The position numbers were made by a program, and so were the translations under genes. DNA of 64,000 nt, taken from assembly GCA_036346225.1 (NCBI GenBank), contig JARFIW010000839.1, positions 485,001 through 549,000 on the forward strand, in the 5' to 3' direction. The stretch comes from Platerodrilus igneus. Lineage: Eukaryota; Arthropoda; Insecta; Coleoptera; Lycidae. Positions 10,571 through 20,733 of this stretch are shown here, piece after piece. Within the stretch, counting starts at the first letter, position 1. Every line of letters begins with the position of its first letter. The notes beneath the pieces are model-generated. The model did no database searches and was not told the DNA's origin. It saw nothing but the letters and a program-made list of their open reading frames with translations.

Positions 10571-11596
10571 ATAAATTGAGTTTTGAGAAATTTTAGCGTC
10601 GACATTAAAGTTTAGCTTTTGCCCATGTGATTATAATTTTTTTAAAATGAATAAAAGACACGAGAGGCGTCAATTATTATCGAATGACAATTTGGAAAAC
10701 TCGGTGAACTTTGTTTACGAAAGCGTTGATTTATAAGAAAAAACTGTAGAGTAAATGTATTAATGTTAATCGTTGTTGGCTTTTCTCTAACTTGTTATAT
10801 TCAGAGTTGCATATACGAATACACGTATTATTAAAAATAATCTTGGTCTAAGATGCCAATAGATTTACCTCACATCGTTGAAGCTTCAAGAAGATTCTTG
10901 GCCAACCCGACCAAAACAATTTTCAGTTCCCGTAACTTTTGTCAAATTATTGAATTTAAGTTGTATATTTCGAATTTTTGTAAAATCGGCATAAGATGTG
11001 AACTGTCACAGAAGCTTAGAGCTATATTTTGTAGAAAGAGTAATTTTTTACTGGGTAATGATATGCTCATCAATTATAACAAATATCTCTAAATTTGTAA
11101 CTTGCTAAGAAAATTCTATTTTTTTTTCGCGAAAGATTTTTGTATGCGGAAAGGTATTTTGTTAAAGGTCATTCTTCATTCACAACGGTTATCTAATTCT
11201 ATTTTTGTCATTATTTAAGTGTTCCGTTTGTGATTCAACTGGCTACTTGAAATACCTTACTGATAAACTAGTTTATCATTTTCTACGAAAATAAATGTTC
11301 TAACGATATAATTTTGCTGTATCATATAGTTGTAATAACATTTCCATGAAAAAATTTTGCATTGGTAAGCATGACCAACAACTTTTTTATGTAATTGAAC
11401 ACCTTTGTGTTTTTTATTCCCAAAATTTTTCGCAATAGCAAAATTACACAATTTCAAGGGTGCCCTTGTTTTCTAACAGGGAGTGTATTCGCACTCTTTT
11501 CTTGCGCGAATTATACGATTTGATCTAAACGTTTAGATAAATTTTCGTTTTAGTATTACAGGTTTCGAAATATACCATCATTTTTACTTTTTACTT
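10571..11596. other. AT-rich spacer, nothing recognised
   Basis: Short open frames only, without recognisable motifs. Confidence 0.4.
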
Positions 11597-11615
11597 ATAT
11601 ATATATATATATATT

Positions 11616-11652
<37 letters not shown>
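11597..11652. repeat. Compound (TA)n / (CA)n microsatellite
   Basis: TA tract 11597-11614, a short CA run, then TA tract to 11652. It borders the left arm of the fold-back repeat. Confidence 0.9.
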
Positions 11653-11656
<4 letters not shown>

Positions 11657-11951
11657 AGGGTTTTTTTTTTTGTTGTTTGGGATATTTTAGGTCAAATAAA
11701 ACAATCGTCTTTAAATTCCTCTAATTACTTGACGTTTCGGTCGGGTTTCTGACCTTAATCGTAAGTCTGAAAATATGTAAGTAATTTTAACAACATTGTA
11801 ATCTTTTATTTTATAAAACAAACCATATTTTCAGACTTACGATTAAGGTCAGAAACCCGACCGAAACGTCAAGTAATTAGAGGAATTTAAAGACGATTGT
11901 TTTTATTTGACCTAAAATATCCCAAAACACAAAAAAAAAACCCTTATTATA
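11651..11951. mobile_element. Fold-back element with ~125 bp inverted arms
   Basis: The arms 11651-11777 and 11824-11951 are near-perfect inverted copies separated by 46 bp. Each arm contains a GGTC/GACC hairpin followed by GAAACGTC (11727-11767 on the minus strand, 11832-11874 on the plus strand). This resembles the stem II, GAAA and cleavage-triplet part of a minimal hammerhead. ACTT and AAGT flank it and would pair as stem I. (TA)n tracts lie outside both arms. The layout (TA)n-arm-arm-(TA)n mirrors the Penelope-like element at 15830-18848, so it may be a PLE or retrozyme end-to-end dimer. That origin is inferred. Confidence 0.7.
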
Positions 11952-11984
11952 TAAAGTATAATTGGTCAAGAAAATTAATATTAC

Positions 11985-12034
<50 letters not shown>
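11985..12034. repeat. (TA)n microsatellite with CA interruptions
   Basis: TA tract lying between the fold-back element and the first unit of the hammerhead tandem array. Confidence 0.9.
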
Positions 12035-12035
<1 letters not shown>

Positions 12036-12197
12036 AATAAATGAAAACTAATTGCTTATAGCAAACAGTATATACGATGTATAAATAAACACTAACTTTA
12101 CGAAAAATCGAAAAAAGTTTTTAATTATACAAAGCAAGCTAGTGCTTTGCATAGCCATAAATGAAAGAATTTGTTTGTTTCATAAAGGGAATAAACA

Positions 12198-12240
12198 TTC
12201 ATCAACTAGTTTCGATCTCACTGGATCTCATCAGGATGAA
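12198..12240 (-). ncRNA. Hammerhead ribozyme, repeat copy 1 (intact core)
   Basis: Reading the minus strand: stem I strand UUCAUC, core CUGAUGA, stem II GAUC-loop CAGUGA-GAUC, core GAAA, a minimal helix III in C-UA-G, cleavage triplet GUU, and stem I return strand GAUGAA. All invariant core bases are present. Cleavage is predicted between 12204 and 12203. Stem I extends outwards: the flanks 12177-12203 and 12235-12262 are imperfect inverted repeats (GTTTCATAA..GGG..ATAAAC), giving a long hairpin. The triplet GUU is permitted, though GUC is usually faster. Confidence 0.88.
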
Positions 12241-12715
12241 GTGGTTTATAACCCTTATGAAACAACCAAAAACAATAAACAGAAATAACTTCGAAAGAAC
12301 TTCTATAAGATGGCAAGAGTAAAGCAAGAACGCCATCAGGTAAGTAATCCCTAGTATTAGACTAGTCAAATACAGAAGTTAATTCGAAATTAAGTCGAAA
12401 TTTCATAGATGGCCATAACAAATACCTTTCACCTTTTTGGGTTGTTAGGTGTGCTAAATGCGGGATTTTTTGCAAAAATATAACACACCGTCCCTTGGCG
12501 GCGCTCGACATAATACCCTAGAGGAGTAAAGATCAAAGTAAAAATGAAAACTAATTGCTTATAGCAAATTTAATAAATAAAACAGTTTATACGATGTATA
12601 AATAAACACTAACTTTACGAAAAATCGAAAGAAAGTTTTTAATTATACAAAGCAAGCTATTACTTAGCATATCCATAAATGAAAAAATTTGTTTGTTTCA
12701 TAAAGGGAATAAACA

Positions 12716-12758
12716 TTCATCAACTAGTTTCGATCTCACAGAATCTCATCAGGATGAA
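12716..12758 (-). ncRNA. Hammerhead ribozyme, repeat copy 2 (intact core)
   Basis: Same architecture as copy 1, with CUGAUGA, GAAA and GUU unchanged. Stem II reads GAUU-loop-GAUC, so one G-C pair became a G-U wobble while pairing was kept, and the loop sequence changed freely. Cleavage is predicted between 12722 and 12721. Confidence 0.86.
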
Positions 12759-13232
12759 GTGGTTTATAACCCTTATGAAACAACCAAAAACAATAAACAG
12801 AAATAACTTCAGTAGAACTTTTATAAGATGGCAAGAGTAAAGCACGAACGCCATCAGGTAAGTTATCACTAGTATTAGACTAGTCAAATACAAAAGTAAA
12901 TTCGAAATTAAGTCGAAATTTCATAGATGGCCATAACAAATACGTTTCACCTTTTTGGGTTGTTAGGTGTGCTAAATGCAGAAATTTTTGCAAAAATAAA
13001 ACACACCGTCCCTTGGCGGCGCTCGGCATAATACCCTAGAGGGGTAAAGATCAAAGTTAAATGAAAACTAATTGCTTATAGCAAATTTAATAAATAAAAC
13101 AGTTTATACGATGTATAAATAAACACTAACTTTACGAAAAATCGAAAGAAAGTTTTTAATTATACAAAGCAAGCTAGTACTTTGCATAGCCATAAATGAA
13201 AGAATTTGTTTGTTTCATAAAGGGAATAAACA

Positions 13233-13275
13233 TTCATCAACTAGTTTCGATCTCACTGGATCTCATCAGGATGAA
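13233..13275 (-). ncRNA. Hammerhead ribozyme, repeat copy 3 (intact core)
   Basis: Identical in all ribozyme positions to copy 1. Cleavage is predicted between 13239 and 13238, 517 nt from the site in copy 2. Confidence 0.88.
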
Positions 13276-13750
13276 GTGGTTTATAACCCTTATGAAACAA
13301 CCAAAAACAATAAACAGAAATAACTTCAGTAGAACTTCTATAAGATAGCAAGAGTAAAGCAAGAACGCCATCAGGTAAGTAATCACTAGTATTAGACTAG
13401 TCAAATACAGAAGTAAATTCGAAATTAAGTAGAAATTTCATAGATGGCCATAACAAATACGTTACACCTTTTTGGGTTGTTAGGTGTGCTAAATGCAGGA
13501 ATTTTTGCAAAAATATAACACACCGTCCCTTGGCGGCGCTCGGCATAATACCCCAGAGGGGTAAAGATCAAAGTAAAAATGAAAACTAAATGCTTATAGC
13601 AAATTTAATAAATAAAACAGTATATACGATGTACAAATAAACACTACCTTTACGAAAAATCGAAAGAAAGTTTTTAATTATACAAAGCAAGCTAGTACTT
13701 TGCATAGCCATAAATGACAGAATTTGTTTGTTTCATAAAGGGAATAAACA

Positions 13751-13793
13751 TTCATCAGCTAGTTTCGATCTCACTGGATTTCATCAGGATGAA
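13751..13793 (-). ncRNA. Hammerhead ribozyme, repeat copy 4 (degenerate)
   Basis: Stem I, CUGAUGA and GAAAC are kept. The cleavage triplet has changed from GUU to GCU, which breaks the conserved A-U pair next to the cleavage site, and the first stem II base is now A opposite C. It is probably inactive. It is the copy nearest the truncated fifth unit. Confidence 0.75.
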
Positions 13794-14220
13794 GTGGTTT
13801 ATAACCCTTATGAAACAACCAAAAACAATAAACAGAAAAAACTTCTATAAGATGGCAAGAGTAAAGCAAGAACGCCATCAGGCAAGTAATCACTAGTGAT
13901 AGACTAGTCAAATACAGAAGTAAATTCGAAATTAAGTAGAAATTTCATAGATGGCCATAACAAATACGTTACACCTTTTTGGGTTGTTAGGTGTGCTAAA
14001 TGCAGGAATTTTTGCAAAAATATAACACACCGTCCCTTGGCGGCGCTCGGCATAATACCCTAGAGGGGTAAAGATCAAAGTAAAAATGAAAACTAATTGC
14101 TTATAGCAAATTTAATAAATAAAACAGTATATACGATGTATAAATAAACACTAACTTTACGAAAAATCAAAAGAAAGTTTTTAATTATACAAAGCAAGCT
14201 AGTACTCTGCATAGCCATAA

Positions 14221-15285
14221 ATGAAAGAATATACAAATGAAGAAAAAATGACATTCCCTTTTGCTACTAATCTTCGAATCGTAACTCACGTGCAGCAGCG
14301 GATTTGTACTTTGAAAGATACATGGAACGTAAGCAACCACACTGTCGGATATTTAGCAAACTTGAAAATAATCTTAAGGCATATGGTGCATTTACCAAAC
14401 CTAAATTCTTACGAAAATATGAAGAAACTGTTGAAACGAATGTGTTGACGTTTGTTAACTATAAACCATAATCTTCTACTACCGAAATTGCAAACCACTG
14501 TGCAACTTCTAAAGAAACTGTGAGGTGTATTTTGAAAAGTCGGAAATATCATCCCTATCACTATTCTATTTCGAATACATTGTATCCAGTGGATAATCAA
14601 AGACGGATAACATTTTGTCGTTGGTACCTTAATAAATGTGAAGAGGATTTATATTTTTTGAGAACCATTATGTTTACTGACGAGACTAAATTTACAAATA
14701 ACGGAATATTTAATCGGCATATCAAAGTATTTTATTCTCAAGAAAATCCTAAACTTGTGCGCGAATCTAGAGATCAACGTCAATTTGGTATTAATTGTTG
14801 GTGTGGAATATTTTGTGGAAAAATTATTGGACCTTTTTTTTATAACGACAATTTGACCGCTGCAAATTACTTAAATTTCTTAAAACACCAACTGGAATAA
14901 TATTTGGATGAATTACCTCTTAACACACATTACAGACTAATGTATTTTCAACACAATGGTGCCCCTGCACACAGTGGTACATCATTGAAGCAATATTTGA
15001 CTGATCGTTCTGAGCACGTGATTGGTAACAAAATGGAAATTGAACGGCCTGCTCCTTCACCACAACTTACGCCATTAGATTTTTATTTGTGGGGTGATTT
15101 AAAAAATAAAGTGTATTCTACTACTCCTCAAACGCTTGAGGATTTAATAGCTAGAATCCAAACAGCAATCAGCAATTGCAAGCATTGATGCACGAACAAT
15201 AGAAAAGGCACTTCGCGATGTTAAAAAACGATGTGAGCTGTGCCTTCAACAAAATGGTGGGCACTTTGAGCACCTTATGAAGTGA
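14221..15285 (+). pseudogene. Tc1/mariner-like transposase, broken
   Basis: The frame begins KEYTNEEK, like the N-terminus of a common arthropod Tc3-like family, but is abruptly fused to the hammerhead repeat at its first codons. After frameshifts, 14520-14900 gives the first catalytic block (TIMFTDETKF) followed by GINCWCGIFCGKIIGPFF. A TAA at 14898 interrupts it. Then 14904-15188 gives FQHNGAPAHSG and SPQLTPLDFYLWG. The second catalytic D is N (QHN for QHD); there are 40 residues between it and the final D. The C-terminus CLQQNGGHFEHLMK ends at 15285. Stops, frameshifts and the lost catalytic residue make it dead. Confidence 0.8.
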
Positions 15286-15705
15286 TATTATATTTAAAAT
15301 TTTTAACATAATTTGTTTTTGATATTTTTGTTACGTCATGTATAAGTATTTTATTATTTAATACCAAGTTTAGTATTTCATAAAAACAAAATTTTTTCAA
15401 AAATTTGTATGATGAACATATACACTGTAGTACATCACTGAAAAGAGGAAAAAATGCCTTTTTACCAGAACTACCGCCAATTATGGTTTCCATTTAAAAA
15501 AACATAACCTCACTTATTTACGCGAACATGACCAAAGCCATGTAAAAACAAATAAGTTTATCTTATTTTATATTATCTTTTAAAATAATGTAAAAAACAT
15601 CTACGACGTTTTACTGTATCATCTATCACAATAAATAAAGCACGAAACAAAACAAAAAGTTCAAAATTTCGTAATTTGGGTATAACGCTTTTTCTACACC
15701 CTGTA
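15286..15705 (+). other. 3' end of the Tc1-like element
   Basis: AT-rich non-coding sequence between the transposase end and a terminus-like TTTTTCTACACCCTG at 15689-15703, followed by TA. The matching left terminus was not found; it is replaced by the hammerhead repeat. Confidence 0.45.
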
Positions 15706-15826
15706 TGTTAATTATCTTTTCATAGCTGAACTCGGCATTAAAACTGCACTACTTTCCATATTTAACCTTTTCTTTAAAGTCACAAATAACAGAGTTACCC
15801 ATACAACGTGTAAGAAATAAGGCACC

Positions 15827-15829
<3 letters not shown>

Positions 15830-15908
<79 letters not shown>
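15830..15908. repeat. (TA)n microsatellite bordering the Penelope-like element
   Basis: About 79 bp of TA, preceded by ATAAGGCACCCTG (15818-15829), which resembles another DNA-transposon terminus. Confidence 0.95.
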
Positions 15909-15911
<3 letters not shown>

Positions 15912-15932
15912 TGCTTTTCTGACCATATTATT

Positions 15933-16437
15933 AATATTATATGTAGATTTTCTGGGTATTGGTCATCAATAATATTCAAGTAAATTTGTATGGCGCGTTT
16001 CGGTTTATTACAACCATTATCAAAATATCTAAAATACATAAAATTAATTACAATATATAAAACGTTATTTGGTATAAATACAGTATAAAATAATAACATT
16101 ATAGTTTATACCTGTTCAAATTTTGAATAGCAGAATTTACATATTAAAAACATAAAAACATCAATGGATATTGTGTCAATTGCTTAAATATACGTGTTAA
16201 CTGTGGGACTGTTTGAAACAAAGTGTAGGCGAAAGTTGTGTGAGTGTAGATAAAAGACCATCATATTTGTTTTGTTGTTATGATAATTATTCTGATATTT
16301 TACTAAGATGCAAACTATTCATTTAATTATTAATTATGTTATGGTATATATTAACAAAGCCATCATTATCAGTCTTTGAATTTACAGTATTATGATCTCT
16401 TTGAATTTGTATCATTTCTAATATGTTTCTTTTTATT
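15933..16437 (-). repeat. Left arm of the PLE inverted repeat
   Basis: Near-identical inverted copy of 18311-18814. The inner boundary is where one arm continues into TTTCATG and the other into GATAGC. Confidence 0.88.
15990..16025 (-). ncRNA. Hammerhead-like remnant in PLE left arm
   Basis: On the minus strand it reads UUGAUAA, a GGUU/AACC hairpin with loop GUAAUA, GAAAC, GC, GCC. This has the order and spacing of a minimal hammerhead, but two core bases and the cleavage triplet are changed. Probably inactive. The identical motif lies at 18723-18757 on the plus strand. Confidence 0.5.
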
Positions 16438-18290
16438 TCATGTTTTTCGGTACCTAAAATGCTAATATTATCAAAATTAAAATTATGTAGATTGTTTAGT
16501 GCGTGGTTGGCTAAAGCGGTACATCTGTTATTGGTGTTTATAGAGTATTTATGTTCATAAATTCTTTTGTTTATGTATTGTTTTGTGCTTCCTATGTAGG
16601 TGCTAGGGCATTCTTTACAATTTATTTTATATATAGTGTGTGTTTTATTTTTATCAAGAACTTTTGGTTTCAATTTATTAAAGAATTTATTTGTATAGTT
16701 ATTTGGTTTATGTCCCACTTTAATATCATAACTTTTTAAACATTGTTGAATTTTATGAGAAAGTTTTGGTATGTATTCTAAACTTATATAAATATTATTA
16801 CTGTCATTGCTTTTATTTTCTTTGTTGTTATTATATATTTTATGGATTTTTTGTTTTATAATAGGGTCATAGAAAGTTTTAGGGTAATTATTTTGTTGTA
16901 ATACTTGTTTTACTTTTCTCAAATTGTTGGGTTTAAATTTTGAGTGAGACAACTGTATTGCATTGTCTACTAGATTATTGATGACGTTAGTTTTATATTG
17001 TATAGGAACGGTTGAATTAAAATTTAAATATCTACCAGACCAGATATTTTTTGTAAACCAATTTGTAAAAATTTTTCCTGTTTTATTATATATAATTTTA
17101 TATTTAAAATGAAATACTATGGTTTACTTCTTTTCGACAGTGAACTGTAATTTACTATGGAATGAATTAAATAATTGTAAAGTGTTTGCAATTTGGTTTT
17201 CTGGTAGACACATGATACAGTCGTCGACATATCGTTTATAAAAGTGGGGTTTAAAACTTAATTTTGTCATTATAGTGTTCTCTAATTCTTCCATGACTAA
17301 GTTGGCTATTGTTGATGAAATGGGTGAACCCATGGCAGTTCCAAAACTTGGGAATAAAAGGTATTATTGAAATTAAAATAGGTTGATTGTAGACATAATT
17401 TTGTTGCTTTAATAAATTCATCTAAAGGTAATGTTGTGTGAGGTTTTATCGTTTCCCAATTTTTCTTTATGACTGATAATGCTAATTTAATTGGGATATT
17501 CGTAAAAAGAGATATGACATCTAAAGATATTAATATAAAATTTTTTGGTACGTATTGTGCTTTTATAAAGTTTTGGAATTGCCATGTGTCTTTGACATGG
17601 TATTCAGTATTTCCAATTATTTTAGATAAAGATTCCGATAGGAATTTTGATAATCGATATGTTGGAGATTGAATATTGTTTACTATTGGTCTTAATGGGG
17701 TGTTTTGTTTATGTATTTTTGGTATTCCATATATATATGGTGCATGACCGTTATGGCAGATTAATTTATTTTTTATTTCTATAGGTATATATTTCTTTTT
17801 TGCCCAGCTATTTATGAGACTATTCATTTCCATTTGGATTTTGTTTGTAGGGTCATATTTTTCTATTTTATAAGTCGATGTATCGTTTAGTAAGTCATGC
17901 ATTTTGTTAATATAATCTTTTTGGTACATAATTACAGTTTTATTGCATTTATCTGCATAGGTAATAAAAATATCTTTGTAATTATTAATGAAATTTTTTG
18001 GTATTTTAAGATAACGATTAAGATTGCTTTTGGAGTTGTTACAATTTAAATTGTTTATATTTTTGTGATTTGTTAGAATATTACAAATACGGTTTCTTAT
18101 TTGTGTTTTTATATCTACAGTTTTATTCTTAATAGCTGCTTCTATGTTGGCAATAATTTTGTCATAATTAACTTTGTTCGTATTAATAGAAAATTTATTT
18201 CCTAGGCTTAAAACGTATTTGACATTATCTGGGATATCAATTTTAGTTAGATTTATTAACCAATTCTGGTTGATTTAAGGGTATCTTTAA
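16323..18290 (-). pseudogene. Penelope-like reverse transcriptase / GIY-YIG endonuclease
   Basis: Read from 18290 downwards, the N-terminal region has YVLSLGNKF and a TYADKCNKTVIM-type stretch, typical of Penelope-like reverse transcriptases. The block at 17929-17306 has PKIHK and SLDVISLFTNIP, the first catalytic motif. A frameshift near 17330 moves to GSPISSTIANL, and KRYVDDCI carries the catalytic YVDD. A stop at about 17124 follows FTVEKK. From 16952 the frame ends in a GIY-YIG nuclease: TIYKINCKECPSTYIGSTK then a KRIYEHK block. The last codon is at 16323. The element would encode target-primed reverse transcription with its own nuclease, but the frameshift and stop inactivate this copy. 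Confidence 0.85.
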
Positions 18291-18310
18291 CTTTTATTTG
18301 TTTTGCTATC

Positions 18311-18802
18311 AATAAAAAGAAACATATTAGAAATGATACAAATTCAAAGAGATCATAATACTGTAAATTCAAAGACTGATAATGATGGCTTTGTTAATAT
18401 ATACCATAACATAATTAATAATTTAATCAATAGTTTGCATCTTAGTAAAATATCAGAATAATTATCATAACAACAAAACAAATATGATGTTCTTTTATCT
18501 ACACTCACACAACTTTCGCCTACACTTTGTTTCAAACAGTCCCACAGTTAACACGTATATTTAAGCAATTGACACAATATCCATTGATGTTTTTATGTTT
18601 TTAATATGTAAATTCTGCTATTCAAAATTTGAACAGGTATAAACTATAATGTTATTATTTTATACTGTATTTATACCAAATAACGTTTTATATATTGTAA
18701 TTAATTTTATGTATTTTAGATATTTTGATAATGGTTGTAATAAACCGAAACGCGCCATACAAATTTACTTGAATATTATTGATGACCAATACCCAGAAAA
18801 TC

Positions 18803-18814
<12 letters not shown>
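18311..18814 (+). repeat. Right arm of the PLE inverted repeat
   Basis: Inverted copy of 15933-16437. It includes the duplicated end of the GIY-YIG frame and, at 18723-18757, the hammerhead-like motif TTGATAA-GGTT-AACC-GAAAC. Confidence 0.88.

Positions 18815-18848
<34 letters not shown>
18815..18848. repeat. (TA)n microsatellite bordering the Penelope-like element
   Basis: TA tract at the outer end of the right PLE arm, followed by GTTGCTGTGATAAG. Confidence 0.95.
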
Positions 18849-18852
<4 letters not shown>

Positions 18853-20675
18853 CTGTGATAAGGGGTTGTTTGAGGGTGTATTTTATAGCAAAGGTCGTGC
18901 AGGAAATAGAAAGTATAATAGGAAGCAGAAAACTGCATTTATTTAGGAGAAAATTGAGAAATTGAGATAGTTTGTAAATAGTAAGCAGTCAACACCCTGT
19001 ATATAGAGTATAAGTAGTTTTAGGCGGCACAAATAGTAACAATAGGACTCATAGTTAGCATAGAAATAAGTAATACATGCATTAAGTAAATAACGAATAT
19101 TTAACACCCAGTAGATAGAGTTTTAGTTAATTTAGGTAATGCAAATAACGATATTTTCAGTGGAAGCACGCGTATTTATAAACAAGCATAGCAACTGTAA
19201 TTGAACACTCATTCAAAAGAATTCCAATCAGTTAAAACAATACGGAGATAAGAAATAAAGCTTAAAGAAGCGTTGTGTAGATGCGTACAAACAATTAATA
19301 ATTTTGATAAGTAAAGGTGATTAAAAATTGCGTAAATAAACAAGCATATATGAAAATTGAAAGTCGAATTGCATCAGTTATTTGTGTACAATATGGAAAG
19401 CGATAATATTTCTTAAAACACCGCATGGGCTGATAACGAAGCAGCTGCAAGCAATCAACAACTACTTGAAGGCAGAGAATGTTACATCAGAAACTACTTT
19501 AAGTGTAGAAAATCGAGAGACCTCATTGGTTAAGATTAGCGACGGGCTTATAGGCCATGCCCACAGACGAAGTGAGATATCAATTATATATTAACAGCGA
19601 CAAAGATAACGAACTCAGTTTTCAACTCAACAAAGGCCGAGGTGCGTCACTTTGAACCTAAGTGTAATACGCAAAAATAATTTAAAAGTGAAAATTGTTT
19701 AAGTGTGACGAAGATGAAAATTACGATTGCCGATTAAACGTAAGTAGATTTTGTGGAATTTATTTAAACTAATTATAATAATAATAATAGGGCTCTGAGG
19801 CCGGAGAAACTAAATGATATTCTGAGTCCGAAGAGAATAAATGATATTCTGAGTTCGTGGAGAATAATAGTCTAAGTCCGGTGAGAAAAATTGATGATAA
19901 TAATTATATTCTGAGGCTGGTGAAAAAAGTCATCAGTCTGAGTACGACGACAATAATTCGAGGGAGATAATGATTCTAAATTTAATAATAATAATCCAGA
20001 GGGTGATGACAAGAATTTAAATGCAATAATTCAAGCGTGTTGATAGACAATATTTCGAATGGGTATATAATAATTCTGAATTGTGGAGAATAATTTTGAT
20101 CCAAATGGATGGTATAATGTATGGAAAATACTAGTTGATGCGTCGATATTTTTGTTGCGAGGAGGAAATAACGAAGAAAACAGACCAGGTTAGATTTTTT
20201 TAGTTTTAAGGCATTTTTTTCTATTTGGATTTAATTATTGAATATTGAATTTGCGTAATTGTAACGGAGTCAACAATGAACTTGCATACGTTGAAAGTAC
20301 AATAAAAGGGTTTTGAACGTTCCAGGCTTCTTTTTATAAAAATAATAGGTTTCTTGGTGACTTTAGGTTGATTGAAAAGCATATGATTTTTGAGATAAAT
20401 AAGATTTACAACATTAAAAGATTGAAAACTGTATTTTAAATAATTTACAAAACCTGTACATAATATTTGTTTTCATTATATGGAATTGAATTAACTTCAT
20501 TTTATAATTCAAAATAAAAGCTAGTCGAGGTCAAAAGATAGAATTTATGGGAGTGTAATTTGATAATTAAAAAGTAGAATACGCCATTGATATCAAAGAA
20601 GGCGTTATCATATCAAGGTTTGTTATTGGTTGACACAAGGTCGGTCCAGGATAAGTTCCTGGAATGAGTGCATAG

Positions 20676-20678
<3 letters not shown>
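18849..20678 (+). other. Purine-rich decayed repeat DNA
   Basis: The plus strand is A/G-rich with no readable gene. Imperfect tandem repeats occur at 18990-19150 (AACACCC..GTA..ATAGAGT, two units about 115 bp apart) and at 19795-19930 (CTGAG-CCG-GAGAATAAATG, about 35 bp units). This composition resembles the leader and gag regions of the LTR elements in the window, so a decayed plus-strand retroelement is possible. Confidence 0.3.
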
Positions 20679-20730
<52 letters not shown>

Positions 20731-20733
20731 TAT
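20679..20733. repeat. (TA)n microsatellite
   Basis: Preceded by CATAGCAA. The reverse complement of this junction (TTGCTATG) follows the TA tract at 21819-21912. Confidence 0.95.

Larger units (their letters stand above)
12041..14230 (-). repeat. Tandem array of ~517 bp hammerhead-ribozyme repeats
   Basis: Units start (ATGAAAACTA) at 12041, 12544, 13061, 13579 and 14086. The last is cut off near 14230 by a Tc1-like pseudogene. Units are highly similar; unit 1 lacks about 15 bp near its start and unit 4 lacks about 10 bp after the ribozyme. Each full unit carries, on the minus strand, a 43 nt minimal type I hammerhead ribozyme. The ribozyme spacing is 518, 517 and 518 bp, so a minus-strand transcript could process itself into ~517 nt monomers. 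Hammerhead-bearing satellites of this size class are known in cave crickets, newts and schistosomes, and retrozymes are similar tandem elements thought to be mobilised by Penelope-like elements. Which of these it is cannot be decided here. Confidence 0.9.
15909..18814 (-). mobile_element. Penelope-like element with inverted terminal arms
   Basis: A retroelement with a minus-strand reverse transcriptase plus GIY-YIG endonuclease reading frame, bounded by near-identical inverted arms of about 505 bp (15933-16437 and 18311-18814), each abutting a (TA)n tract. The right arm is an inverted copy of the 3' end of the element, including the last ~38 codons of the endonuclease frame. Inverted or tandem partial copies at the ends (pseudo-LTRs) are typical of Penelope-like elements. 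Each arm has a hammerhead-like remnant. The element is not competent as it stands because its frame is broken near 17330 and 17124. Confidence 0.88.

Noticed and set aside
12041..14230. Regularly spaced repeats as a possible CRISPR array
   Set aside because: The units are ~517 bp with no short direct repeats or spacers, and the genome is eukaryotic.
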